NCBI GenBank assembly: GCA_016235555.1
Contig: JACRKC010000060.1
Location: 62,001 to 126,000 of the forward strand
Reading direction: 5' to 3'
DNA: 64,000 nucleotides
Origin: Verrucomicrobiota bacterium
GTDB lineage: Bacteria > Verrucomicrobiota > Verrucomicrobiia > Opitutales > Opitutaceae
Part shown: in pieces, positions 7,143 through 16,903 of the stretch
How positions within the stretch are numbered: position 1 is the first letter of the stretch
Layout of the letters: every line of letters begins with the position of its first letter
Made by a program: the position numbers and the translations under genes
The notes under the pieces: generated by a model
What the model was told of the DNA's origin: nothing
What the model saw: only the letters and a program-made list of their open reading frames with translations
Databases searched by the model: none

Positions 7143-9992
7143 ATGAACATCCGCATCCGGAAGTTTGCGGCAGCGCTTTGGCCATTGGCGAGCGCGGCCG
7201 GTCTTGTCCTGTCGGGCGCCTCGTTGCAGGCGCAGCCCTCGGCTTCCAAAAAGGACTCCGATGAGACCCTGACCCTCGAGAAGTTTGTCGTCGCGGGCTC
7301 GGCCATCCCGACCGCGGGCAACGAGTCGTTCTCGCCCGTGAGCGTCGTGACCTACACCGAGATGGTGCGGGTGGGCGCCGCGGCCCCGATCGAAGCGTTG
7401 CGCGTCATGCCGGACGTGACGGGTAATGTCGCCACCGAGCAGCGCACCAACGGCGGCACGGGCGCCGCGGGCGTCAACCTCCGCGGTCTCGCGGGCACTC
7501 TGACGCTGTTCGATGGCCGCCGCACGGCAGGTTTCGACAACTTCAACGTGATCCCCTCGATCGCGATCGACCGCATCGAAGTCGTCAAAGACGGCGCGGG
7601 CGCCATCTACGGCTCCGACGCGCTCGCAGGCGTGTTCAACACCGTGATGGTGTCGCGCTTCAATGGCCATCGCGTGGACGCCTACTACGGCAACACCACC
7701 AAAAACGATGCCGGCGTGCAGCGCTATGGCCTCCTCGCGGGCCACACCCACGGCAAGACCAACGTCGTCCTCGGCGTCGAATACCTCGAGCGCAACGCCC
7801 TCCACTCGTCCGACCGCGAGCCGTCCGATCAGGCCGACCAGCGCTTCCGCGGTGGCGTCAATGGCGGCAGCCCGACCTTCTCCGGCCGCGCCACCGCGCG
7901 CATCGGCAGCGCCACGGCGACCGTCCAGGACCTCGTGCTCGCCCCCGGCAAGACCGTCGGCCTCACCTCGGCGGACTTCGTGCCGTTCAACACGAGCGTC
8001 GCCACCTCGACGCAGATGCTGAACTTCCGCCAATACACGCCCTCGATCCCGGCGCAGCACCGGCACTCGATCTACGGCCGCATCAACCAGACGTTGAGCG
8101 ACAACGTCGAGGTGTTTGCCCGCCTGATCTACACGAAGGACACCTTCTACAACGGCCTCGCGCCCTCGCCGATGCCCGCCCCGAGCACCACCGCCTCGGC
8201 CGCGCGCGATCTCCTGATCGCCGAGCGGGCCAGCCCGCACATCCCCACCGGCTTCTTCATCGCCGACGACGTGCGCTCGGCCGGCAACATCCTCAACGGT
8301 GTCGTGCCCTTCCGCACCATCGCCCTCGGGCCGCGGCAGCAGCTCTACCGCCGCGAGAACTACGACTTCGTGGTCGGCGCCAACGGCAAGTTCGGTCAGG
8401 GCTGGACGTGGAGTTCCAGCTACGTCTTCAGCGAACTCTATCGCGACCAGACGCAGAGCGGCGCCCCCGGCAAGACCAAGCTCGTCGCCGAGATTGTGGC
8501 CGGTAACTACAACCCGTGGGCGCTCGATACCGCGAAAGGCACCGGCCCCACCGGCAAGGCGTTCGACAATCCCGCCGCGCTCGGTCGCGCCGCGGCCTCC
8601 GGCAACACCCGCCTGCGCGGCACCACCCGCGGCTTCGATGCCAACGCGAGCGGCACGCTGTTCGCGATGCCGGCCGGCGACGCGAAGATCGGTTTCGGCG
8701 CGGATTACTACCGCAACGACTCCAGCAGCATCCCGGATGCGATCTTCTTCACGGGCGACCTGCTCGGACTCAACGGCTCGAATCCCACGATTTCGCGTGG
8801 CTACGGCACCGGCGCCTTCATGGCGTTGATGCTGCCGCTCGTCAGCCCGCAGATGAACATCCCGTTCGTCCGCTCGCTGAAGCTTCAGGGTGAAGGCCGC
8901 TATGACTACCAGACCGTGGAAGGCTATCAAAACGGCGCGTCCGGCGCCGACATCGGGCGCAGCTTCACGGCGCAGAACCCGAAGGTCGGTCTCCAGTGGA
9001 ACCCGGTCGAGGATCTCCTCATCCGCGGCACCTGGAGCACCGGTTTCCGCCTGCCGTCCCTCGGTTCGTTGTTCGCCGCCTCGGGCACCTCGAACCCCTC
9101 GCTGGTCGACCCGCTCGGCTTTACGATCGCGAACCAGACCCCGATCACGACGCGCGGCAATTCGAACCTCAGCCCGGAAAAGTCCAAGACCTACTCCTTC
9201 GGCGTGGTCTACTCGCCAAAGGCCGTTTCGGGCCTGAGCTTCACGGCGGACTACTACATGGGCGAGATCACGGGCCTCGTGGGCGAAGGCTCGCAATACA
9301 TCCTCAATGTCAATGCCGCGGGCCAGGGCTCCGGTTTCGTGCGCGGCAACCCCGCCACGATCAATCCCAACGCGCCGTTCGCCAACCTGATCACTCGTTC
9401 CGCCACCGGCGGCGTGACGACGATCGCGTCGACCAACTTCAACATCTCCGGACGCAAGACCACGGGTGTCGACTGGGCGGTCAGCTACGTCTGGCCGTGG
9501 AAGGAGATGGGCCGCTTCATGACTCGCGTCGACTGGAACACCGCGCTCTCGTGGGATCTGACGCCCGTCCAGGGCGCCACGCCGCAGAGCTACCTCGCGA
9601 CCTACATCGACGTTTCGCAAAACGCGATCTCGCCTGGCAGCATCCCGCGGCACAAGGGCCAGGTCACGCAGACGTGGTCCAAGGGCCAGTGGCACGTCAT
9701 GGTGGCGGCGAACTACCTCAGCAAGCTGCGGGACAACCCCGCCTTCACGCAGGGCAACGTCGTGCGCTGGATCGAGCCGTTCAGCACCGTCGACGCCAAC
9801 GTGGAATACAAATTCAAAGGCGGCGCCGGCTGGCGGAAATACCTCACGGATGTGACCTGGCGCATCGGCGGTAACAACCTCAGCGATGAAAGCGCGCCGT
9901 TTGCGGCCGGTGCGTTCAACGACAGCTACGATGTGACCACGCACAGCAATCGCGGCCGTTTCCTCTACACGCAAGTCACCCGGAAATTCTGA
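7143..9992 (+). CDS. TonB-dependent outer-membrane receptor 1
   Basis: 949 residues from the ATG at 7143. This start gives a signal peptide ending near LQAQPSA; the open frame upstream to 6714 has no signal and is ignored. A TonB-box-like LEKFVVAGS segment follows, then the plug domain (APIEALRVMPDVTG, GVNLRGLAGTLTLFDGRRTAG, IDRIEVVKDGAGAIYGSDALAGVFN) and a long barrel with aromatic-rich strands that ends in the expected terminal Phe (VTRKF). Such receptors import large substrates, often siderophores or oligosaccharides, using TonB energy. A clear intrinsic terminator follows, so it is probably monocistronic. The leader is CA-rich with no obvious Shine-Dalgarno sequence. The substrate is unknown; nearby glycan genes make a carbohydrate plausible. 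Confidence 0.92.
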   Translation: MNIRIRKFAAALWPLASAAGLVLSGASLQAQPSASKKDSDETLTLEKFVVAGSAIPTAGNESFSPVSVVTYTEMVRVGAAAPIEALRVMPDVTGNVATEQRTNGGTGAAGVNLRGLAGTLTLFDGRRTAGFDNFNVIPSIAIDRIEVVKDGAGAIYGSDALAGVFNTVMVSRFNGHRVDAYYGNTTKNDAGVQRYGLLAGHTHGKTNVVLGVEYLERNALHSSDREPSDQADQRFRGGVNGGSPTFSGRATARIGSATATVQDLVLAPGKTVGLTSADFVPFNTSVATSTQMLNFRQYTPSIPAQHRHSIYGRINQTLSDNVEVFARLIYTKDTFYNGLAPSPMPAPSTTASAARDLLIAERASPHIPTGFFIADDVRSAGNILNGVVPFRTIALGPRQQLYRRENYDFVVGANGKFGQGWTWSSSYVFSELYRDQTQSGAPGKTKLVAEIVAGNYNPWALDTAKGTGPTGKAFDNPAALGRAAASGNTRLRGTTRGFDANASGTLFAMPAGDAKIGFGADYYRNDSSSIPDAIFFTGDLLGLNGSNPTISRGYGTGAFMALMLPLVSPQMNIPFVRSLKLQGEGRYDYQTVEGYQNGASGADIGRSFTAQNPKVGLQWNPVEDLLIRGTWSTGFRLPSLGSLFAASGTSNPSLVDPLGFTIANQTPITTRGNSNLSPEKSKTYSFGVVYSPKAVSGLSFTADYYMGEITGLVGEGSQYILNVNAAGQGSGFVRGNPATINPNAPFANLITRSATGGVTTIASTNFNISGRKTTGVDWAVSYVWPWKEMGRFMTRVDWNTALSWDLTPVQGATPQSYLATYIDVSQNAISPGSIPRHKGQVTQTWSKGQWHVMVAANYLSKLRDNPAFTQGNVVRWIEPFSTVDANVEYKFKGGAGWRKYLTDVTWRIGGNNLSDESAPFAAGAFNDSYDVTTHSNRGRFLYTQVTRKF

Positions 9993-10020
9993 TTCCGCCT
10001 ATCCTGTTGCCTTGGTTTCG

Positions 10021-10056
10021 ACGGCCTGCCGGGAATTCCGGCAGGCCGTTTTGTTG
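10021..10056 (+). terminator. Rho-independent terminator after TonB receptor 1
   Basis: A 12-base stem, ACGGCCTGCCGG (10021-10032) paired with 10038-10049, a five-base loop and then TTTTGTTG. It lies 29 bases after the receptor stop codon. Confidence 0.9.
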
Positions 10057-10232
10057 TGACCTCCCGCCATCGGTCGTCGCGAAAATTGTGCGGCCGGGCG
10101 CGCAAATGCGACGAACGGTCGCAAAAAACAGTTGCACCGATGTGTCATAAGGCCCTTCGTTTCCGGCCAAAGCAAATGCGGCGCCCAGCGCCGGTTAGCT
10201 TCTAACCACACACACAACCGAAGACCAATGCT

Positions 10233-13028
10233 ATGAATATGAACTCCGTCAGGAAGTTTGTGGCAGCGCTTGGCCTGATCACAGCGGCTGGTTCCAGCCT
10301 CTGGGCTCAAGGCGCGGCCAAACCGAAAGAGGAGGCGATTGTGATGGAAGCCATGGTGACCACCGGCTCCCGTCTCGGCACCGCCTCGACCCAGTCAGAC
10401 ATCCCGATCACCGTGATCGGCAAACCGCAGATCGAGCAGACCGCCGTCGTGGAAGTCTCCGACTTCCTCAGGACCATGCCCGCCTTCACCGGCGCCGGCA
10501 ACGTCAACGACTCGGTCACCAATGGCGGTGCCGGCGGTCGCAACATCGACCTCCGCGGCCTCGGCTCGCAATACACCCTCGTCCTCCTCAACGGCCGCCG
10601 CCTCTCCTACTCGGGTGTCGGCAACGTCGTTGACGTGAACCAGGTGCCGGTGACCGCGGTCGACCACGTCGAAGTCCTCACCAGCGGCGCGTCCGCGGTG
10701 TATGGCACCGATGCGATCGGTGGCGTCGTCAACATCATCACCCGCAAGGGCCAGAATGGTGGCGAAATCAACGCGTTCTACGGCGACATCGACTCGAAGA
10801 CCGACCTCGGCCGCCGCCAGTTCGCGTTTTCGTTCAACGGCTCCGAAGGCAAGATCGACTTCATGGTCGGTGGCCAGTATTTCAAGCAGGGCGGTATCTA
10901 CAGCTCTGACTTCGACTGGTCGCGCGCCCCTGGACCGACCAGCAATATCTTCCCCTATCGCATGAGTCTCCCGAACAGCCTGTTCACCGCGGGCGCGACG
11001 GGCAATGCGAACTACACCATCAAGTGGAAGCCGAATGAGGGGGGCCGCCGCGATGCCGCCGCCCGCACGGATTTCCGCGCGTATGACGGCCGACTGCCCG
11101 ATGTCGCCAACCCCGACAACGGCGGCGACCAGTTCCCGTTCTACCTCTACACGCCCCTCCTGCGCCCGGAAGAGCGCTATAATTTCTTCGCCTTCACCAG
11201 CTATCAGCTCAACCCGAACGTCAAGGTCTTCGTCGACCTCATGTATCGTTACGGGTTTTCGTATAACCAGCTTGCCCCCGCGGCGGTGCCGGTCCCGGCC
11301 CTCGGCGCCATTGTCATTCCTGCGAACAACTACTGGAACCAGCGCATCTTTGGCGCCCAGGCGCCGCGGATCACGGCCGGTGGCTGGCGCCTCCTCGGTC
11401 TCGGGCCGCGTCTCGACACGGCGGAGCTGACCGGCGTCTGGTTCAACGGCGGTGCCGAAGGCAAGCTCGGCGATTGGAACTGGAGACTCGAGGGCCTATT
11501 CACCCAGGAAATCCGCGAGTTCACGAACGGCAACACCACGAGCGTCGACCTCATCAACGAGTGGTTGGCCAAGACCACCCCCGATGCGTTCAATCCGTTC
11601 AGCTCCAAGCTCGATGCCAATGCCGCCATCTGGCCCCTCATCAAGCGCAACGCCTACACCAACGAGCGCAGCCGCCTCGCGAACCTCGATTTCTCGATGG
11701 ACGGCCGCATCTTCGACACCGCGGCGGGCGCCGTCACCGGCTCCCTCACCGTGGAGTGGAACAAGCTCCGTGCCTACAGCCATCCGGACGCGCTCACGCA
11801 GCAGACTCCGCTCGGCTTCAACGGCACGCCCAACCCGACCGACGGCGACCGCACCCAGTGGGGCGTCGCGGCCGAAGTGGACGTCCCCCTCATCGCGAAA
11901 CAGCTGTCGACCCGCGTCGCCGGCCGCCACGACAACTATTCCGACTTCGGCGGCGTGAACGTCGGCCAGATCTCCGCCCGCTACACGCCCACCAAGGAGC
12001 TGCTCTTCCGCGGTTCGTTCGGCCAGGGCTTCATCGCCCCGTCGCTGCTCCAGATGTATGAGGGCCCGCAGGTCACCAACCCGAGTTTCATCGATCCGAC
12101 GGCCAAGAACAGCAACAACACGTGGGGCACCAACGCCCAGGTGTCGCTGACCCGCATCGGCAATCCGAAGCTCCAGCCGGAAAAGTCCGACATGTTCAAC
12201 GTCGGCATCGCCTGGTCGCCCAAGGAAGTCAAAGGCCTCACCGTCTCGGTCGACTACTGGAACACCCAGATCAAGAACGGCGTTTCCTCCGCGGAAAACT
12301 ACGCCGCGATCGTCGCGAAGCGCTTCTGGGAAGCCCTCGGTTCGAGCGATGCCGCCCGCGATGCCGCCGCCCGCACGCCCGCCCGTCTCGCCGCCGCGGT
12401 CGCGCAGATCAAGCAGCAGACCGGCGTGACCGTGCTGTGGGAAGCCGATGGCGGCCCCGGCGGCCTCGGTGGTCTCTCCGAGAACAACATCGCCCTCGAA
12501 AACGTCTACCGCGCGAACCTCGCCGGCACCAAGACGGACGGCTTCGACTTCAACGTGAACTACACGATGAACGCCGGCCAGGTCGGCACGGTCACCTTCG
12601 ACACGAAGGCCACCTACACGAAGAACTACCGCTACCAGGCGCTCGTCGGCGAGGCTTACACCCAGCTCGCGGGCCTGTATTCTTCGTCGTTCGAAGGCGC
12701 GTGGCCGAAGTGGCGCTTCGCCTCGGTGCTCGGCTGGAGCAAGAAGGATATCAGCGCCACCGCGATCTATCACTTCAGCCAGTCGACCAAGCTCGAGGAC
12801 GGCGTGGACACCACCTACCGCCGGGACTACCTGCCCTCCTTCAACACGTGGGACTTCCAGGTTTCCTACAAGCTGCCGTGGACCAAGACCAACCTCGCGA
12901 TCGGTATGGAGAACGCGTTCAACCGCCTCCCGCCGCTCACGGCGTATGCCTTGAACAACTTCGTGCCGGCCGGCGTGGCCGACGTGAAGGGCCGCTTCAT
13001 GTATGTCCGCGTGTCTCAGAAATTCTGA
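10233..13028 (+). CDS. TonB-dependent outer-membrane receptor 2
   Basis: 931 residues. Signal peptide ending near SSLWAQG, a short linker with EAMVTTGSRLG as TonB-box region, a plug domain (VSDFLRTMPAFTG, RNIDLRGLGSQYTLVLLNGRRLSYSG, VDHVEVLTSGASAVYGTDAIGGVVNIITRK), and a barrel ending in a terminal Phe (VSQKF). Either ATG at 10233 or the one two codons later could be used; no purine-rich ribosome binding site distinguishes them. The leader contains CTAACCACACACACAACC, close to the leader of the receptor at 46511. It follows receptor 1 on the same strand but has its own leader and terminator. The two share fold and not close sequence, so they probably import different ligands. Confidence 0.92.
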   Translation: MNMNSVRKFVAALGLITAAGSSLWAQGAAKPKEEAIVMEAMVTTGSRLGTASTQSDIPITVIGKPQIEQTAVVEVSDFLRTMPAFTGAGNVNDSVTNGGAGGRNIDLRGLGSQYTLVLLNGRRLSYSGVGNVVDVNQVPVTAVDHVEVLTSGASAVYGTDAIGGVVNIITRKGQNGGEINAFYGDIDSKTDLGRRQFAFSFNGSEGKIDFMVGGQYFKQGGIYSSDFDWSRAPGPTSNIFPYRMSLPNSLFTAGATGNANYTIKWKPNEGGRRDAAARTDFRAYDGRLPDVANPDNGGDQFPFYLYTPLLRPEERYNFFAFTSYQLNPNVKVFVDLMYRYGFSYNQLAPAAVPVPALGAIVIPANNYWNQRIFGAQAPRITAGGWRLLGLGPRLDTAELTGVWFNGGAEGKLGDWNWRLEGLFTQEIREFTNGNTTSVDLINEWLAKTTPDAFNPFSSKLDANAAIWPLIKRNAYTNERSRLANLDFSMDGRIFDTAAGAVTGSLTVEWNKLRAYSHPDALTQQTPLGFNGTPNPTDGDRTQWGVAAEVDVPLIAKQLSTRVAGRHDNYSDFGGVNVGQISARYTPTKELLFRGSFGQGFIAPSLLQMYEGPQVTNPSFIDPTAKNSNNTWGTNAQVSLTRIGNPKLQPEKSDMFNVGIAWSPKEVKGLTVSVDYWNTQIKNGVSSAENYAAIVAKRFWEALGSSDAARDAAARTPARLAAAVAQIKQQTGVTVLWEADGGPGGLGGLSENNIALENVYRANLAGTKTDGFDFNVNYTMNAGQVGTVTFDTKATYTKNYRYQALVGEAYTQLAGLYSSSFEGAWPKWRFASVLGWSKKDISATAIYHFSQSTKLEDGVDTTYRRDYLPSFNTWDFQVSYKLPWTKTNLAIGMENAFNRLPPLTAYALNNFVPAGVADVKGRFMYVRVSQKF

Positions 13029-13057
13029 GCCAGCGCACCGATTCTAGATTCACCCTC

Positions 13058-13090
13058 ACGCGGCCCGGGCAACCGGGCCGCGTTTTTTTG
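13058..13090 (+). terminator. Rho-independent terminator after TonB receptor 2
   Basis: An 11-base stem (ACGCGGCCCGG at 13058-13068 with 13073-13083) and a four-base loop, followed immediately by seven T residues. It lies 30 bases after the stop codon. Confidence 0.92.
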
Positions 13091-13172
13091 CGCTGTAGGA
13101 GGGCGGGGTCGACTGACCGCGCCGCAGGCACGTCGAAAAAACCGGCGGGGGCAGGCGACCCCGCCCCGCAGC

Positions 13173-13457
13173 TCAGCGCCCGGTGATCGGTGCCTGCGGC
13201 CGGAAGTCGTTGGCCTCGCGCTCGAGGTTGTTCGTGCCGGTCGAGCCGCCGGGCATGTCCTTGGCGATGCCGGCTGCGTCACCCTTTTTGACGACACGCG
13301 AAATGCGGCTGCCGGTCGGGTAGACGGCCTCGCCCTCGACGACCGCGGCGGAGGTGCCATTGGTCGGCGGGTTGGTCGTCGCGCAGCCGCCTGCAAAAAG
13401 GCCGGCCAGCACGAACGTCGAAGAAACCGAAACGCGGGAGAGGCGGATTGGGCGCAT
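13173..13457 (-). CDS. Small predicted lipoprotein of unknown function
   Basis: 94 residues from the ATG at 13457. This start gives a lipoprotein signal: basic MRPIRLSR, a hydrophobic stretch, and lipobox FAGGC with Cys at residue 25, followed by a low-complexity ATTNPPTNGTS linker. The upstream frame to 13601 is translated element E2 and is not protein. The mature part contains VYPTGSRISRVVKKGD, which recurs in small Verrucomicrobiota lipoproteins as I remember them, but I know no function. It is convergent with receptor 2 and follows receptor 3 on the same strand, separated from it by E2. Confidence 0.65.
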   Translation of the reverse strand: MRPIRLSRVSVSSTFVLAGLFAGGCATTNPPTNGTSAAVVEGEAVYPTGSRISRVVKKGDAAGIAKDMPGGSTGTNNLEREANDFRPQAPITGR

Positions 13458-13529
13458 GGCGCGATGAAAATCACACGCGCGCCATCTGCAAGCGCCGTAT
13501 CGGACGGTTCCTCGCCGCGGGCGCAGCTC

Positions 13530-13627
13530 ATACCACTTACTGTTCGCTTTGAGACTGTAGGCCCGGCCGGTGGCCGGGCTGCCCGCCCAACGGGCGGGCA
13601 AGTCTGAAAGCTACGGGACCGTGGTAT
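13530..13627. repeat. MITE-like palindromic element E2
   Basis: Begins ATACCAC, runs CGCTTTGAGACTGTAG into the GCCCGGCC-GGT-GGCCGGGC hairpin and an inverted CCCGCCC-AAC-GGGCGGG hairpin, and ends GTGGTAT. Its right outer arm (AAGTCTGAAAGCTACGGGACC) has diverged from E1 but matches that of E3. Confidence 0.8.
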
Positions 13628-13637
13628 GACTCATTGC

Positions 13638-16634
13638 TTAGTAACGCCCGTTCACCCCGAAGCTCACGAACGGTCCGTTGTAAATCGTCCGCGTGCGCGC
13701 GCCGCTGGTGGTTTGCACGACCCGCTGGGGCTCATCGAAGAGATTCGAGACGTCGAAGAAGAATTCCAACCCGCGCGGCAGCCGCAGCGAAAAGCCGGCG
13801 TTCGCCACGCGCCGGGCGAGCCGATCCGTCTGCAACTGCGGCGTGGGGCTGTAGGCGTTCAGGCAGCGATCCGTATGGCTCCACTGCACATACGGCGCGA
13901 ACCACCGGTATTTGTAGCTGAGGCGGACGTTCGCGGTGTTCGGGACGAAGCCCTCGAGCCCGTTGGTGCCGCCGCTGCCCTGGCCGTAGTCGCCCTCGGC
14001 CTGGAGGTGCGTGTAGTTGCAGAGCACCGTGAGCCCGCGGAACGCGCTCGGGAGGAAGGTGAGTTGCTGCAGATAGGAAAACTCGACGCCCGTCACCCGG
14101 CCGCGGCCGCCATTGCCGTTTGAGAGAATCGTGTAGCCGCCGTATTGGCCTTCGTAGCCATTGCTCGGACCGGCGCCGATGATGCCGATCTCCTGTCGAA
14201 AAACGAAATCGGTCAGATCCTTCCGGAACAGCCCGAGCGAAAGCTGTCCGACCGGCTTCAGATAATATTCGAGCGACAGGTCGTAGCTCGTCGCGAACTG
14301 CGGTTTGAGCGAGGGATTGTCGAGCGTGACGGTGTGATCGACGTCCGACACAGAAAAGATCGGCGTCAAATCGCCGAGCGCCGGTCGGCCGATGCTCGTC
14401 GCCACGCTCAAGCGGCCGATCAGGTTGGGCGTGAACGCCTCGCGAAAATGCAGGCTCGGGAAGAAATCGCGCGTCTCACCCGTGCGGGCGGAGGGCGTCG
14501 TGCCGTATTCGGCGTCGGTGCGCTTCACGGCGTCGGTGATGTTGGCCAGCGTGGCGCGCTTGATGTAGGCCCGCGCCTCGGTCTTCGACTCCTCCCACCG
14601 CACGCCGGTGACCACGCCGAGCCGGCCGAACGTCGTCGAACCCATCACGTAGCCGGCGAGGATTTTCTCCTGCACGAAACGGTAGCCCGCGCGCCGCGAC
14701 GACTCCACCTGGTAGGGGTCCACGCGCCACTGCCCCGGCTCGTTGTCCATCGAATGGGAATATTTCAACGGATCGAACCGCGGCACCGCACCGAGCCCGA
14801 ACCGCGGCGCCAACGCGGGATACGAGGCGAAGCGCGAGAGATCGTCGTCGTTCAGGCGGGTGGCGGGGTTGACGCCGGCGACGCCATCGGGTCCGACGTA
14901 AGTGGAGTTGCGCGCGCCGGAATCCTGATCCGACGACTGGCGCGTCGCGAGGCCGCCGAGGCTGAGGAGAATCTTCTGGCCACGGAGCGACACGGGCCGC
15001 TTCGCGTTGAACTCCGCGCTGGCCGCGCGGTTGACCGAGATGGCCGAGGTCTGCGACACGGTGCCGTTGGCGTAATTGCGCGCGTCGTAGATGCTCGGTC
15101 CCGAAGTCTGCGTGAAGGTCGGAGATTCCTCGCTCCTGCTCTTGTCGAGAATCCAGCCGATGTTCGTGACGGTGGCGGTCCAGTTGCGGCGCACGGCGTG
15201 GTTGCGGTAGGCGCCGGTGTCGCGCTCGGCGCGCGAGCGGTTGAGCGTGTAGTCGAGCTTCCACTCGCCGAGCCGGTGCTCGCCGCCGAACTGGATCATG
15301 TCGGTGAGATCGTCGGCCTCGAAGGGATTGGTCGCCGCCTGGAAAGTCGTGCGCGTGGAGTGCAGCACTTCGGTGACCGCCGCGGTGGAACCCGGCCGGA
15401 TGTTGCCGCCGCTCGCGGGCGCGCCGTCGGCCGTGACGCCGTTGGCGAACGCCCGGCCGGCCGTCGCGACACTCGCGGTGTAGGCCACTTGATAGTTCTG
15501 CGGACGCGTCGTCGTCTGCTCCTGAAAATTGCGCATCGCCGTCAGGTAATAGCGCGAATCGGCGTTGGCGCGGAAATCGACGCGCACGCTGCCCGTCTGC
15601 AGGAGGCGATCCTGGATGCCGTCGGTGCGCACGAAGTTGCTCGTGAACGCCGGCGTGCGCCCCGTCGTGTCGGGCGTGAGGTCGGTGATCGTGCGCTGGG
15701 TGACGTTGTCGTTGTAGACGAAATTGCCGCTGAGCCCGAGGTTCGCCTGCTCCCCGAAGAGGCCGAAGACCTCGCGGTAGCCGAGCTGCACCTGGGGCTG
15801 CACCTGCGGCACGGTGCGCCGCGGCGTGTAGTCAAAAAAAGTCGGCGACCACTTGCCGCCCACGCGAAACGTGATCTCGCGCTTCGCCTTCATGTTGAGG
15901 GTCGACTTCGACTTGAACTTGATGAGCCCGCTGATCGAGTCCGCCGGCAGGTTCGGCGTGAGCGACTTCGTCACCTCGATCTCCTCGAAGTTGCTCGCGG
16001 TGATGTTGGTGTAGATCGGCGTGCGGCTCATCGCGAGCTGCGACACCAGCGTGACGCCGTCGACCGTCGTCTTGTTGAGCGTGGCCGGCAGGCCGCGGAT
16101 GACGGGGCGGTCCAGATTGCCCTCGTCGGAGGGGATCGAGTAAACGCCAGGCAGGCGGTTGAGCAGCTCCGCCGGATTGTCGTTGGCGAGCACGCCGAGC
16201 GCGTCCATCGCGATGACGTTCTGCACGCTGTCGGCGTTCTTCTGCCGCGTGAGCGAGGCGGCGTTGCCTTCGCGCTCGGAGGTGACGACGAACTGCTCCA
16301 TCTGCACCGACTCGCCGGTCTTGAGTTTCACCAGGACGTTCTGCCGCGCCTCGGCGGTGACGCGCACGGACACGGTCTGCTCGTCGAACCCGAAATAAGA
16401 AATGCGCGCCGAGTAGTCGCCGGGTGCGACGTTGTGAAATTCGGCGACACCCAGTTCGTCCGTCATGTCGTCGCGCCCGGTCGGGAGCAGTTCGACGCGC
16501 GCCTGCTTGAGCAGGTAGGCGGACTCGGCGCTGCGGACGGTGATGGTCAGGGTGGCGGAGCGGACACTGGTCGCGAACAAGCCGAGGACGGCGAACGCGA
16601 GAAGGCGGAGGGAGGCGAGGCAATTGGTTCTCAT
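13638..16634 (-). CDS. TonB-dependent receptor 3 with N-terminal carboxypeptidase-regulatory-like domain
   Basis: 998 residues from the ATG at 16634, chosen for the signal peptide it opens (CLASLRLLAFAVLGLFATSV). Residues about 30-115 form a CarboxypepD_reg-like beta-sandwich (LTITVRSAESAYLLKQARVE, GVAEFHNVAPGDYSARISYFG), an extension typical of Bacteroidota and Verrucomicrobiota receptors. The plug follows (DALGVLANDNPAELLNRLPG, RPVIRGLPATLNKTTVDG, FEEIEVTKSLTPNLPADSI), then a large barrel ending in Tyr (GVNGRY). Importers of this type often take up oligosaccharides. It is transcribed toward the small lipoprotein with element E2 between them, and element A1 lies upstream at 16769-16903. Confidence 0.9.
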   Translation of the reverse strand: MRTNCLASLRLLAFAVLGLFATSVRSATLTITVRSAESAYLLKQARVELLPTGRDDMTDELGVAEFHNVAPGDYSARISYFGFDEQTVSVRVTAEARQNVLVKLKTGESVQMEQFVVTSEREGNAASLTRQKNADSVQNVIAMDALGVLANDNPAELLNRLPGVYSIPSDEGNLDRPVIRGLPATLNKTTVDGVTLVSQLAMSRTPIYTNITASNFEEIEVTKSLTPNLPADSISGLIKFKSKSTLNMKAKREITFRVGGKWSPTFFDYTPRRTVPQVQPQVQLGYREVFGLFGEQANLGLSGNFVYNDNVTQRTITDLTPDTTGRTPAFTSNFVRTDGIQDRLLQTGSVRVDFRANADSRYYLTAMRNFQEQTTTRPQNYQVAYTASVATAGRAFANGVTADGAPASGGNIRPGSTAAVTEVLHSTRTTFQAATNPFEADDLTDMIQFGGEHRLGEWKLDYTLNRSRAERDTGAYRNHAVRRNWTATVTNIGWILDKSRSEESPTFTQTSGPSIYDARNYANGTVSQTSAISVNRAASAEFNAKRPVSLRGQKILLSLGGLATRQSSDQDSGARNSTYVGPDGVAGVNPATRLNDDDLSRFASYPALAPRFGLGAVPRFDPLKYSHSMDNEPGQWRVDPYQVESSRRAGYRFVQEKILAGYVMGSTTFGRLGVVTGVRWEESKTEARAYIKRATLANITDAVKRTDAEYGTTPSARTGETRDFFPSLHFREAFTPNLIGRLSVATSIGRPALGDLTPIFSVSDVDHTVTLDNPSLKPQFATSYDLSLEYYLKPVGQLSLGLFRKDLTDFVFRQEIGIIGAGPSNGYEGQYGGYTILSNGNGGRGRVTGVEFSYLQQLTFLPSAFRGLTVLCNYTHLQAEGDYGQGSGGTNGLEGFVPNTANVRLSYKYRWFAPYVQWSHTDRCLNAYSPTPQLQTDRLARRVANAGFSLRLPRGLEFFFDVSNLFDEPQRVVQTTSGARTRTIYNGPFVSFGVNGRY

Positions 16635-16768
16635 TGGCCGCTGGGGTTTGGGTGAAGGACCGGGGAGTCCCTGAGGAATGCGAAAACAGCTAAAACGATT
16701 TAGCGTCAAGTCAAGCATGCGGTCGCTTCCACGGCGAAACGCACCCACTCCGCTCGGGAATCGGGAGG

Positions 16769-16903
16769 TGTAACTCAAACTGAGGTCAGTTCTCGAATGC
16801 CTCGGTTGTAGCGGCGGTCTATGACCGCCGTCGTTGCGCCAAGGGCATTCGTTCGGCGGTCATAGACCGCCGCTACAAATTACTGACCTCAGTTTGAGTC
16901 ACA
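16769..16903. repeat. Palindromic element A1 with flanking direct repeats
   Basis: 135 bases. Outer inverted repeats contain ACTCAAACTGAGGTCAGT. The inner hairpins are GTAG-headed (CGGCGGTC-TAT-GACCGCCG) and face each other across the loop GCGCCAAGGGCATTCGTT. Immediately outside lie near-identical direct repeats, CTCGGGAATCGGGAGG at 16753-16768 and CTCGGAATCGGGAGG at 16904-16918, resembling a target-site duplication. The element lies upstream of receptor 3 (-) and of the DUF1643 gene (+). Confidence 0.88.

Noticed and set aside
6963-9974. 1003-residue open frame antisense to TonB receptor 1
   Set aside because: Shadow frame caused by high GC at third codon positions. The composition is Arg/Ala/Val-rich without motifs, while the plus strand encodes a complete receptor. 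The same applies to long antisense frames at 14145-16655, 16873-20010, 34630-37827 and 47804-49480.
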